NCBI GenBank assembly: GCA_945868475.1
Contig: CAMBLM010000008.1
Location: 60,935 to 124,934, forward strand
Direction of reading: 5' to 3'
Length of the DNA stretch: 64,000 nt
Origin: an uncultured Ruminococcus sp.
GTDB lineage: Bacteria; Bacillota; Clostridia; Oscillospirales; Ruminococcaceae
Shown: positions 43,680 to 51,876 of the stretch, one piece after another
How positions within the stretch are numbered: position 1 is the first letter of the stretch
How the letters are laid out: every line of letters begins with the position of its first letter
Program-made: the position numbers and the translations under genes
Notes under the pieces: generated by a model
What the model saw: the letters and a program-made list of their open reading frames with translations, nothing else
Database searches by the model: none
What the model was told of the DNA's origin: nothing

Positions 43680-45521
43680 TTAATCAAAAAATGTTACAAA
43701 AACATCGGGTTCAAGAGTGTCTGCAGGATCTTCATTCTGTTCAGGTTCTTTATCCTTCGCCTTAGTTGTTTCGGGCGGCTCTGTTTCGGGAGGATTTTTT
43801 GCGACAAACACGGTCAGGACTTCACCCTTTTCAACGTCTATCGTTTCGCCTGCGTCTTTGCTGAGCTTTACAACATAGCCTTCCTTGACATCGCTCGTTT
43901 CAATCTCTTTTTCCTCATACTTTATTCCAAGCTCGCCGAGCATTGCGAAATAGTCTTTCTTGGAGAGCGAAATATAGTCGGGTATCGTAACGAGTTTCGG
44001 TCCCATACTTACCTTGACGGTGATCTCAGTTCCCTCTTCGTAGTTGTCACCCTTTTCGATCGACTGCTCGAAGATAAGTCCCTTTGCGTATTCGTCATTG
44101 TATTCGTATATCGGATTGAAAACAAGGCTGCTGTAATTATCCGAGCGCTGGATTATATCAAAGTTTTTGCCTGTAATATCGTTCATAACGTAGAGCATAC
44201 GGTTTTCTTCGGGTTTTGATTCGGAGGAAGCTTCTGTTTTTTCGGTCATTTCGGTAAGAGTCGGCATCGAGGTCAGCTCGCTTTCCGAACCTGTCGAAGT
44301 ATCGGAGGATATCTGGTTTATCTCGGGAACATCGCTGTTATTGTCCGTCCCCCAACTGAACAGAAGTATAAGCAGGAAGAACATTCCTATTCCGAGCATT
44401 ATCGCCATCACAGCGATAAACACGCCGCGCCTGCTCATCTGCTTTTTCTTTGCAGGTCTGCCGCCCGATGAACGGTGCTGACCCTGCTGAAGTGCTTCAC
44501 GCGGTATCATTATAGTCTGTGTGCTTGAAGATGAAAGTCTTACAGCCGCGCCGCCTATTTCAGGCTGCTCAAAAAGCTTTGTCACAAGCTCCGTAATGGT
44601 CTGTATTCTCTTCTCACCGTCCAGTTCCATACCGCTCATAATAACATTGGAAACGCTTTCGGGTATCTCGGGAACGAGTGAAGCAGGTGTTTCAAGTGTA
44701 TCATCGGTAATTCTTGAAGCCGCGTCGAGCGGTGTAACACCCGTCAGAGCCTTATAAAGCATTGCCGAAACGCCGTAAACGTCCGTCCATGTTCCCTGCC
44801 TTGCCGAAGAATTATACTGCTCGGGTGCGGCATAACCGCTGTAAAGCTCGGGAGCTATCTCTGTATTGGCGGTTCTTTCATCGGAAATAGCAAAGCCCGT
44901 CAGCTTTATATCGCCGTTTTCGCCGATAAGTATATTCTCGGGACAGATCCCTCTGTGGACAAGTCCTGCGTTATGCACGAGAGAAACAGTAGTAAATATC
45001 GGCGGAAAGAATCTTCTTACGGTTTCCCATGTAAGTCTGCCGCCGTTGTGTTCGATGTATTTTTCGAGTGTTACGCCTTCAAAATACGCAAGAACAACAT
45101 ATCCCGTGTTATTATCGCCGAACATATCGACAACAGGGATAATATGGCTGAGGCTGCGCATTTTTGACAGCGTTTTGTTCAGCTCCACGAACTCGGACAT
45201 CAGTGTTTTATACTGTGCGACATACTGAGGAGCAACATCAAGGATACTTTTTCCGGCTTCTCTTTCGCATAGAGTATCGGGCATATATTCCTTTATAACT
45301 ACCTTACTTTGTGTTATTGTATCAAAACCAATATAATTTGCGCTCTCGCCGTTATAGGAAAGCAGCTTTCCCACAACATAGCGGTCACGGAGCATTACTC
45401 CCGGCGCAAGATAAGACGGAAGACTCGGGGCATTTTCATCAAAGCCGCAAACCCTGCAAACTCCGTTTTCATCGCAGTCCTTAGGATTCATACAGCCATA
45501 GCAAAGATTGAATTCACCCAT
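43680..45521 (-). CDS. Zinc-ribbon / Ser-Thr kinase-like (predicted pseudokinase) membrane protein with PASTA domains
   Basis: 613 aa. An N-terminal zinc ribbon (C7xxC10 ... C22xxC25) is followed by a Hanks-type kinase fold (~45-315), one TM helix near 375-398, an acidic Ser/Thr linker and two PASTA-like repeats (~450-590) outside the membrane. The beta3 Lys77 (VVIKEY) is present. The catalytic loop reads H-R-G-I-C-P-E-N (189-196) instead of H-R-D-x-K-P-x-N, and the DFG motif is T-G-F (208-210). Both essential aspartates are therefore lost, and phosphotransfer is unlikely. PASTA domains bind muropeptides or beta-lactams in active relatives (PrkC/PknB). It probably acts as a cell-wall sensor or scaffold. 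No PP2C phosphatase gene is adjacent. Confidence 0.88.
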   Translation of the reverse strand: MGEFNLCYGCMNPKDCDENGVCRVCGFDENAPSLPSYLAPGVMLRDRYVVGKLLSYNGESANYIGFDTITQSKVVIKEYMPDTLCEREAGKSILDVAPQYVAQYKTLMSEFVELNKTLSKMRSLSHIIPVVDMFGDNNTGYVVLAYFEGVTLEKYIEHNGGRLTWETVRRFFPPIFTTVSLVHNAGLVHRGICPENILIGENGDIKLTGFAISDERTANTEIAPELYSGYAAPEQYNSSARQGTWTDVYGVSAMLYKALTGVTPLDAASRITDDTLETPASLVPEIPESVSNVIMSGMELDGEKRIQTITELVTKLFEQPEIGGAAVRLSSSSTQTIMIPREALQQGQHRSSGGRPAKKKQMSRRGVFIAVMAIMLGIGMFFLLILLFSWGTDNNSDVPEINQISSDTSTGSESELTSMPTLTEMTEKTEASSESKPEENRMLYVMNDITGKNFDIIQRSDNYSSLVFNPIYEYNDEYAKGLIFEQSIEKGDNYEEGTEITVKVSMGPKLVTIPDYISLSKKDYFAMLGELGIKYEEKEIETSDVKEGYVVKLSKDAGETIDVEKGEVLTVFVAKNPPETEPPETTKAKDKEPEQNEDPADTLEPDVFVTFFD

Positions 45522-45562
45522 AAATACTTTCTCCCTTCACTGCTGAAATTTCTACCTTTACA

Positions 45563-45591
45563 ATAATAACAGCATTTATATAAAAAGTCAA
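45563..45591 (-). promoter_or_regulatory. Promoter of the PASTA pseudokinase gene
   Basis: Minus strand TTGACT, 17 bp, TATTAT. Confidence 0.75.
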
Positions 45592-45647
45592 TGATATTAG
45601 CGAATTTGTATATAAATTGTATTATTTTTGTCACTATTTGAACAAAA

Positions 45648-46391
45648 TTATTCTGCACTGATATATTTTTCCCTTATGCTGTCATACTTGCCCGAGGTTT
45701 TGAGCTTTTCTATCGACTTATTTATCTTTTTAAGGAGTGCCGCATTGCCTTTTGCAACGCCGATAGCATATTCTTCTTCGGTAAGAGGCTCGTCAATGAG
45801 CTTCAATTCGCTGTCCCTTTCGACATAGATCTTTGCCGGTTCGCCGTCAACGACCATCGCGTCAAGTTCGCCTGCTTTGAGCGCGTCAATAGCCTGCAAG
45901 CCGTTTGCAAAGCTTTCGAGCGTCACATCTTCTATCTCGGAAGCATAGATCATTCCTGTTGTATAGCTTTCAACGCCGATGCGCTTGCCTTTTAAGTCGG
46001 CAACGGACGAAATTTCCGAATCGTTCGGCACGATTATGAGCTGCGAAGCCGTTTCGTACGGGTCGCTGAAATCGATCTGCTGAAGCTTTTCATCTGTGAC
46101 CGATATCGCCGCAACGGCTATATCGGCTTTTCCGCTCTGTATTGACGGAATGACCGAGCCGAAGTTCATATCGACTATTTCAAGCTTATATCCCATATCC
46201 GCAGCGATAGCCTTGGCGAATTCGACATCGATCCCGACCATTTTATCGTCCTCATAATATTCATATGGCGGAAATTCGGCATTCGTAGCCATTATGAGAG
46301 TTTTTTTGCCGCCCGTGCAGCCGCTCATTCCAAGCACGGCGAAAGTCATAGCAGCAGCTATTATTATTCTGAAAATGTGTGATGACCTCAT
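45648..46391 (-). CDS. Polar amino acid ABC transporter substrate-binding lipoprotein
   Basis: 247 aa. The lipobox AVLGMSG-C gives a lipoprotein. The type 2 periplasmic binding fold of family 3 is recognised by ATNAEFPPYEYYEDDKMVGIDVEFAKAIAADMG, SGKADIAVAAISVTDEKLQQIDFSDPY and KGKRIGVESYTTG. The ATG at 46391 has GAGGTGG upstream. No permease or ATPase gene is adjacent, so it is an orphan here and must use a transporter encoded elsewhere. Confidence 0.92.
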   Translation of the reverse strand: MRSSHIFRIIIAAAMTFAVLGMSGCTGGKKTLIMATNAEFPPYEYYEDDKMVGIDVEFAKAIAADMGYKLEIVDMNFGSVIPSIQSGKADIAVAAISVTDEKLQQIDFSDPYETASQLIIVPNDSEISSVADLKGKRIGVESYTTGMIYASEIEDVTLESFANGLQAIDALKAGELDAMVVDGEPAKIYVERDSELKLIDEPLTEEEYAIGVAKGNAALLKKINKSIEKLKTSGKYDSIREKYISAE

Positions 46392-46520
46392 TTTATCCAC
46401 CTCTTTGTATTTATACTCAATGGCATTATATCATACACAAATATTATACATTTTTAAATTTATTTATTCAATACCTTTTTTATACAAATAAATCGGTTTG
46501 GATTTAGTTTTCTTTATTTA

Positions 46521-46621
46521 TACTAAACATCATTTAAAATTTAGAAAAAATCAAGCCGACAATCTCGAATATATTGGATTTCGGCGCGGATTTTTTTCCT
46601 TTATTTTATTGGTGTTTAGTA
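46521..46621 (-). repeat. MITE-like element copy I (short form)
   Basis: 101-bp palindrome with ends TACTAAACATCA / TGGTGTTTAGTA and TTA duplications at 46518-46520 and 46622-46624. It lies in the spacer 46392-46697 between the PPK2 terminator and the binding-protein gene promoter region. Confidence 0.93.
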
Positions 46622-46663
46622 TTAATAGCTTAAAAAAGTATAATTAAATTAATATATACACAA

Positions 46664-46694
46664 AAAATGCAGCCTGAATATCAGACTGCATTTT
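46664..46694 (-). terminator. Terminator of the pyrE-PPK2 operon
   Basis: Stem aaaatgcagcctga / tcagactgcatttt (one mismatch) with T run on the minus strand, directly after the PPK2 stop. Confidence 0.85.
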
Positions 46695-46697
46695 TGA

Positions 46698-48176
46698 TTA
46701 ACTGTTTTTGATAACATCGTTGAGCTTATCGATAATGATGTTCATTATTTTGAGCCTTGCGTACATCTTGTTGTTCGCTTCGATAATATTCCACGGAGCG
46801 GTCGTTGTTGAGGTCTTCTGTATCATCTCATCGACAGCTTTTTCGTAAGCGTCCCATTTTTCTCTGTTGCGCCAGTCTTCATCGGTGATCTTCCACTGCT
46901 TTGCAGGGGTGTTCTGACGCTCGGTGAAACGGCGGAGCTGTTCGTCTTTATCGATCTGAAGCCAGAATTTCAGCACGATTATTCCGCTGTCCGCAAGTTC
47001 CTGCTCGAATTCGTTTATCTCGCGGTAAGCCATTTGGCAGCGTTCCTCGGGCGTAAGCTTTTCAATGCGTTCAACCATTACTCTGCCGTACCATGAACGG
47101 TCAAAGATGGTGATATGACCCGTTTTCGGGAGGTTGTTCCAAAAACGCCACAAATAATGGTGGTTAAGCTCCTTTTGATCGGGAGCTGCGATAGGAACGG
47201 CTTCGTAGCCTCTCGGGTCGAGAGCCGAACCGATGCGTTTTATCGCACCGCCCTTTCCTGCTGCGTCCCAGCCTTCAAAGACCATAACAACAGGGATCTT
47301 CTTTTTATAAAGCTTTCCGTGTATCTTCGCAAGTTCTTTCTGTGCCTTTTTCAGCTCTTCAAAATACTTTGTCGGCTGGACGGTCTTGCCCTCCAGACGG
47401 ACATCGGCAAGCTTGGGCATTGGAACATAGCTTACATTTTCGTGAAGGTCGGCGGTATTGTATGTTCTCTGCGTATTTACGGCATTTGTTATCTGACTGA
47501 CGAGGATATTGAACACCTGAAAACGCGTGAACTGACGGTCTGTCGTGTCGATTATCTTCCACTGGCAGTAAGGAGTATTGGTCTTTGTGAGCATATCATC
47601 GAACTGCTTATAATAGATATCGTAGTTCTTATTGCGCTTTTTGTCAAGCTCGGTAACGCGCCATTTTGTGGCGCTGTCCTCTTTCAGCTTGACGAAACGC
47701 TTTTTCTGCTCCTGACGAGAGATATGGAGGAACAGCTTTATCACGAGGTAACCGTCATCGGTAAGCTGACGTTCAAATGTATTCACCTCGCGGATACGGC
47801 GTTCATATTCTTCATCCGAAACGCCGTCTTCGAGTTTTGCTATAGCCAGCTCCTGATACCAGCTTCTGTCCATTATAGACATCATTCCGTAGGAGGGTAT
47901 ATTCGCCCAGAATCGCTTCATGAGCGGATATCTTTTTTCATACTCGTTCGCAGGCATTGTTGAATACACCTTAAAGAAACGGGGATCAAGCATTTTGATT
48001 ATATCGGAAATAAGCTGTCCTTTTCCCGAAGCGCCCCAGCCTTCGAGCAGGATTATAACAGGAAGTTTTTTCTCCTTTATCTTCTGCTGAAGTGTACAGA
48101 GGTTATCTTCGAGCTGTTTGGACATATCCTTGTAGTTTACTGATTTATTCTTATTGACAAGCGCATTTTCAAGCAT
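46698..48176 (-). CDS. Two-domain polyphosphate kinase 2 (polyphosphate:AMP phosphotransferase type)
   Basis: 492 aa made of two PPK2 domains in tandem. Domain 1 has LLEGWGASGKGQ (45-53) and IMDRSWYQ; domain 2 has VFEGWDAAGKGGAIKRI and IFDRSWYGRVMVER. Both P-loops and lid arginines look intact, although in known double-domain (class II, Pap) enzymes only the C-terminal half is catalytic. It would transfer phosphate from polyphosphate to AMP (or other nucleotides). It is the last gene of a pyrE - unknown - TPR - ppk2 operon, linking nucleotide synthesis and polyphosphate. Confidence 0.92.
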   Translation of the reverse strand: MLENALVNKNKSVNYKDMSKQLEDNLCTLQQKIKEKKLPVIILLEGWGASGKGQLISDIIKMLDPRFFKVYSTMPANEYEKRYPLMKRFWANIPSYGMMSIMDRSWYQELAIAKLEDGVSDEEYERRIREVNTFERQLTDDGYLVIKLFLHISRQEQKKRFVKLKEDSATKWRVTELDKKRNKNYDIYYKQFDDMLTKTNTPYCQWKIIDTTDRQFTRFQVFNILVSQITNAVNTQRTYNTADLHENVSYVPMPKLADVRLEGKTVQPTKYFEELKKAQKELAKIHGKLYKKKIPVVMVFEGWDAAGKGGAIKRIGSALDPRGYEAVPIAAPDQKELNHHYLWRFWNNLPKTGHITIFDRSWYGRVMVERIEKLTPEERCQMAYREINEFEQELADSGIIVLKFWLQIDKDEQLRRFTERQNTPAKQWKITDEDWRNREKWDAYEKAVDEMIQKTSTTTAPWNIIEANNKMYARLKIMNIIIDKLNDVIKNS

Positions 48177-48189
48177 TTGTGTACTCCCT

Positions 48190-48861
48190 TTAGTTCTGTG
48201 ATCCCCTGACCTCGTTTATACGTTCCTTTATCTCGTCGATGCGGTCATATCCATAGCCGGAGGCAAGGATAAGCTGCTCGTCCGATTTATCGTATTCATA
48301 AGCCATTGCATACGCTATTGCGAGATAAGCATGTGCCGCAGGCTGTTCGGGGTATATTTCCGAAGCTTTTTCAAGGTAATCTATTGCAGTATAGGGTTTA
48401 TTCTGTGAAATATAGAGTGAACCCAGACTAACATACAAGCCGACTGAATCAGCATTCTGCGGGTCGTATTCGAGCGCCTTTTCGTATGTTTTGAGCGCAT
48501 CGTCTGTTCTGCCGAGCTTGCTGTAGCATACTCCAGCCGTCACCCTGCTTTTAAACAGGGTCGGCTTTATTTTCAGAGCGTGAAGATGTGCATTGAGGGA
48601 CTGCTCATAATCGCCGAGCTTAAAGTATGTTTCGCCGAGATAGAAATAGTAATTCTCGGGTTTCATCGCCTTAAACTTTTCAACATTCGCAGTCTGAAGC
48701 TGTTCAAGCGCCGCTTCGTAATCTCCGCTGTCGTACTCCTCGATAGCATCGTAAACTATGTTGTCGTCTTTGGAATACCGTCCGCAGGAGGTCAGCATCA
48801 CCGCCGACATACACACTGCGGCTGCGGAAAGAACGATACGTCCTAATTTTGACTCACTCAT
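48190..48861 (-). CDS. TPR-repeat lipoprotein
   Basis: 223 aa. The lipobox SAVMLTS-C is followed by about four tetratricopeptide repeats (YDAIEEYDSGDYEAALEQL, YYFYLGETYFKLGDYEQSLNAHLHAL, SRVTAGVCYSKLGRTDDALKTYEKALEYDP, GLYVSLGSLYISQNKPYTAIDYLEKA). It is a protein-protein interaction scaffold outside the membrane. The start is uncertain: GTG at 48879 touches the ribosome binding site, and ATG at 48861 is preferred. It starts within about 22 bp of the previous stop. Confidence 0.82.
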   Translation of the reverse strand: MSESKLGRIVLSAAAVCMSAVMLTSCGRYSKDDNIVYDAIEEYDSGDYEAALEQLQTANVEKFKAMKPENYYFYLGETYFKLGDYEQSLNAHLHALKIKPTLFKSRVTAGVCYSKLGRTDDALKTYEKALEYDPQNADSVGLYVSLGSLYISQNKPYTAIDYLEKASEIYPEQPAAHAYLAIAYAMAYEYDKSDEQLILASGYGYDRIDEIKERINEVRGSQN

Positions 48862-48882
48862 AGGTATAGTATAACGCACTCC

Positions 48883-50403
48883 TTATTTGCTTATGCTGTT
48901 GATATTGTCAAGAAGATTTTTCTTTGCGTCAAGACTCTTGATGCCGTCTGCAAAGAGGCAGTCCATTCTGTAACGGATATAGTCATCATAGAGCTTTGAG
49001 CCGAAGATGCAGTCATCGAAGAGGTTCTTGTAGGACTTGCTGTCCATATTGCCCGAAATGATGTAAAGGAGCTTTTCGAGAACGAGCATTTTCTTCTCTG
49101 CGTCTGTGCCGCCCGAACGCTTGATAACAGCAATATCGTCAACAAGCTTCAACTTATCGGAACGAACTGTGTAATGATCTTTTTCAATGCCGCCGAGGAA
49201 GCAGATAATGTTTGTTCTGAGGGCGGAATCTGTGAATGGGAATTCTTCGAGCGGCAGGCTTTCAGCCTTGACGGGAACGAAGACATTTTCATCTGTATAC
49301 GGGAACACGAGTTCCTTGTAGATATCGCAGAACCAGTATTTTCCGTCTGTTTTCGCAACGAGCGGATAGCGGTAGCCCTTGCAGTCGCTGCTAAGAGCCG
49401 TATCAACGGACGGTTCATTTGCGGAAGAATAATAGCCGTCGAAGTTAAGCTCGCACTTGCCTGCGATAACGGAAAGGAGCTTGTCGTATGTATATTCGCC
49501 GAGGTCTTCCTTGTCGCCGTCGAGGAATGTTCTTACTCCTGCAAACGAGTTCTTGTGGAGATCGGAAGCGAAGTCTTCGGAGCATACATACTTGCAGTTG
49601 AGCTGGGACATAATGCCCGTTACAACTGTATCGGAGATAAGTCCGTCATCTTCGTTGTAGTCATAATTCGAGATCATATAATCTCTGAGCGCAGCCTTGA
49701 TGATCTCCTCTTCCTTGCCGGTAAGGTTTGAGAATTCAAAGCGTTCATAAACTATATTGAACATAACATCAACAGGAATATTTCCGCTGATATACTTAAA
49801 GCGGTCATTGTTGAGGAGCATAGCCATTTTTGGCAGTATCTGCTGCTTCTGTGATTCGGAAGTAGTGATCTTGTTGGACATTATGCCAAGGCAGATAAGG
49901 AACTCGGCATAGTCTTTCATTATCTTCTGTTCGCTGAGATAATTGAAGAAATAGCCGTAAACATAGCCTGCGAAGAATTCTTTAAGGCTGTTGAAAAGCT
50001 CAGGCTTTGCCGAAACTTCGCCAACGAATTTCTTTATGAATGCAGGTATCTCGTCCGTTGCGATGGACTTCTTTCCGCCGTTGGCCTCAACGAGAGCCTT
50101 TTCCTGCGACTTTACGAAAAGCTTGAGGAACTTTGTGTATTCGGCTTCGTTCAGCGGCTTTTTTCCGTAATCTTCGTTGAAAGTCCAGATGAGATATGCT
50201 CTCTGCATATTTCTGAGGGCATCCTCCGAGCCGTCTACAAGCGCTCTTACATCGATCTCGCCGAATTTTTTGTTCTTGTTGAAATCGGCAAGTATCTTTT
50301 CGATCTCCTCTTTGAATGCAGCTAAAGCAGGAGATTTATCCATAAAAACAATTGAATCGAGGATCTCTGCACCGGCAGCTGTAATGTTCAGCTTTACGCT
50401 CAT
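48883..50403 (-). CDS. Hypothetical protein, 506 aa
   Basis: Unrecognised, soluble, acidic-to-neutral protein, mostly helical in its first 300 residues, with no signal peptide or membrane segment. Distinct blocks include SQLNCKYVCSEDFASDLHKNSFAGVRTFLDGDK, KTDGKYWFCDIYKELVFPYTDENVFVPVKAE and a C-terminal helical region ENLLDNINSISK-like. It sits 30 bp after pyrE, and AAAGGAATG precedes the start. The strict pyrE - this - TPR - ppk2 order suggests a housekeeping role, but none can be named. Confidence 0.75.
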   Translation of the reverse strand: MSVKLNITAAGAEILDSIVFMDKSPALAAFKEEIEKILADFNKNKKFGEIDVRALVDGSEDALRNMQRAYLIWTFNEDYGKKPLNEAEYTKFLKLFVKSQEKALVEANGGKKSIATDEIPAFIKKFVGEVSAKPELFNSLKEFFAGYVYGYFFNYLSEQKIMKDYAEFLICLGIMSNKITTSESQKQQILPKMAMLLNNDRFKYISGNIPVDVMFNIVYERFEFSNLTGKEEEIIKAALRDYMISNYDYNEDDGLISDTVVTGIMSQLNCKYVCSEDFASDLHKNSFAGVRTFLDGDKEDLGEYTYDKLLSVIAGKCELNFDGYYSSANEPSVDTALSSDCKGYRYPLVAKTDGKYWFCDIYKELVFPYTDENVFVPVKAESLPLEEFPFTDSALRTNIICFLGGIEKDHYTVRSDKLKLVDDIAVIKRSGGTDAEKKMLVLEKLLYIISGNMDSKSYKNLFDDCIFGSKLYDDYIRYRMDCLFADGIKSLDAKKNLLDNINSISK

Positions 50404-50433
50404 ATTATGTTCATTCCTTTCAGAAATTTAGTA

Positions 50434-51090
50434 TTACTGTACGCCGTAGGTCTTTCTGTATTCGAGCATCTTGTCAAGGTATTCCTTGCCGCCGATAACT
50501 CCCTTTTCGATAGCATCGATGATATCGTTGATAGTTACGATGGAATAAACCTTTACGCCGAATTCCTTATATGCTTCCTGAACAGCGGAATTGTCGGAGT
50601 TGAGAGCCTTTTCCATTCTGTCAACGGTAATTACCATTCCGGTAACATTTACCTTTGCGGCACCTGTGAGCTTAGGCATAACTTCCTTGAGAGCCTTGCC
50701 CGAGGTCATAACATCTTCGATGATAACGACCTTTTCGCCGTCCGTGAGCTGCTTGCCGACGAACATTCCGCCCTCACCGTGATCCTTTGCTTCCTTTCTG
50801 TCGAAGCAGTAGCTCACATCTCTGCCGTGCTGATTGTAGAGTGCAACGCAGGCGGAAACGCAGAGAGGGATACCCTTGTATGCAGGTCCGAAAAGTGTAT
50901 CGGCTTCGATCTTATTATCTTCGATGCAGGCAGCATAGAATTCGCCGAGCTTTGCAAGCTGCGCACCTGTCTTATAGTTGCCGGTGTTGATGAAATAGGG
51001 AGCCTTTCTGCCGCTCTTGAGCGTAAAATCGCCGAATGTCAACACTCCGCAGTCAACCATAAATTTGATAAATTCCTGTTTGTAATCCAT
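50434..51090 (-). CDS. pyrE: Orotate phosphoribosyltransferase
   Basis: 218 aa. It joins orotate to PRPP to form OMP in pyrimidine synthesis. Seen are FTLKSGRKAPYFINTGNY, LFGPAYKGIPL and the PRPP-binding motif VVIIEDVMTSGKALKE. AGGAGG (as CGGAGG) lies just before the ATG, and a ~150-nt leader with alternative hairpins precedes it. It is an isolated pyr gene, first in the operon with unknown, TPR and PPK2 genes. Confidence 0.95.
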   Translation of the reverse strand: MDYKQEFIKFMVDCGVLTFGDFTLKSGRKAPYFINTGNYKTGAQLAKLGEFYAACIEDNKIEADTLFGPAYKGIPLCVSACVALYNQHGRDVSYCFDRKEAKDHGEGGMFVGKQLTDGEKVVIIEDVMTSGKALKEVMPKLTGAAKVNVTGMVITVDRMEKALNSDNSAVQEAYKEFGVKVYSIVTINDIIDAIEKGVIGGKEYLDKMLEYRKTYGVQ

Positions 51091-51250
51091 AAAAACCTCC
51101 GAGAAATCAACTTTTGCGGAGTTATTTTTCTCCGCCTGCGGGAATTCGTCCGACAGTCAGCGGATCGGGTCAGAATCTGACCTAAAGCCACCAAAAATTG
51201 TCACTCGGCACAAAAAACCGCAGTTTGCAGTTATAAATTAGTTAAATTAT
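51091..51250 (-). promoter_or_regulatory. pyrE leader with alternative hairpins (candidate attenuator)
   Basis: About 150 nt between the -10 box and the ATG. It includes a GGTCAGA-TTCTGACC hairpin, then GCGGAG at 51130-51135 pairing with CTCCGC at 51116-51121 (minus-strand sense). CTCCG can alternatively pair with the CGGAGG ribosome binding site at 51096-51101. The two pairings are mutually exclusive, as expected for a translational switch. No known riboswitch class was recognised. Confidence 0.45.
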
Positions 51251-51274
51251 AACATATTTCTAATCTAAAATCAA
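51246..51274 (-). promoter_or_regulatory. Promoter of pyrE operon
   Basis: Minus strand TTGATT, 17 bp, TATAAT. Confidence 0.8.
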
Positions 51275-51305
51275 CAGTAAATACAAATTTTATGCATAAA
51301 AAAAT

Positions 51306-51334
51306 TTGATTTTTTTTAAGCAATATGCTATAAT
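51306..51334 (+). promoter_or_regulatory. Promoter of the dCMP deaminase operon
   Basis: TTGATT, 17 bp, TATAAT; GAAAGGA precedes the start. Confidence 0.82.
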
Positions 51335-51378
51335 GTATAAAAACCCGATATCACCCTTACCGAAAGGACGAATTTTTT

Positions 51379-51861
51379 ATGAAACGCAGCGACTATATTT
51401 CATGGGATGAATACTTTATGGGCGTATCTCTCCTCGCCGCAAAGCGCAGCAAAGACCCGAACACGCAGGTCGGCGCATGCATCGTGAGCAGTGACAATAT
51501 CATTCTTTCAACGGGTTACAACGGCTTTCCGATAGGCTGCTCGGACGATGAATTCCCGTGGGCAAGAGAGGGCGCGGATACAAAGTACCGCTTTGTCGTC
51601 CACGCCGAACTCAACGCAATACTCAATTCCAACGGCAAATCTCTCAAAGGCGCAAAGATATACGTTGACCTCTTCCCCTGCAACGAATGTGCAAAGGCAA
51701 TCATCCAGTCAGGCATAAAGGAAGTCGTTTACCTTTACGACAAGTATTCCGACAGCGAAGCCACCATAGCTTCAAAGCGTATGCTTGATGCCGCAGGAGT
51801 AAAATATACACGCCTCGAAACAAACATTGACAGCCTCGAACTGTCATTTAAAAAAGAATAA
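51379..51861 (+). CDS. comEB: dCMP deaminase (ComEB-like)
   Basis: 160-aa zinc-dependent deoxycytidylate deaminase converting dCMP to dUMP for thymidylate synthesis. Zinc/catalytic motifs are VHAELNAIL and PCNECAKAI; the N-terminal SWDEYFMGVSLLAAKRSKDPNTQVGACIV is typical. It is first gene of an operon with trmB and the FTR-like gene, divergent from pyrE. Confidence 0.94.
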   Translation: MKRSDYISWDEYFMGVSLLAAKRSKDPNTQVGACIVSSDNIILSTGYNGFPIGCSDDEFPWAREGADTKYRFVVHAELNAILNSNGKSLKGAKIYVDLFPCNECAKAIIQSGIKEVVYLYDKYSDSEATIASKRMLDAAGVKYTRLETNIDSLELSFKKE

Positions 51862-51876
51862 AGGAAATACATAATT

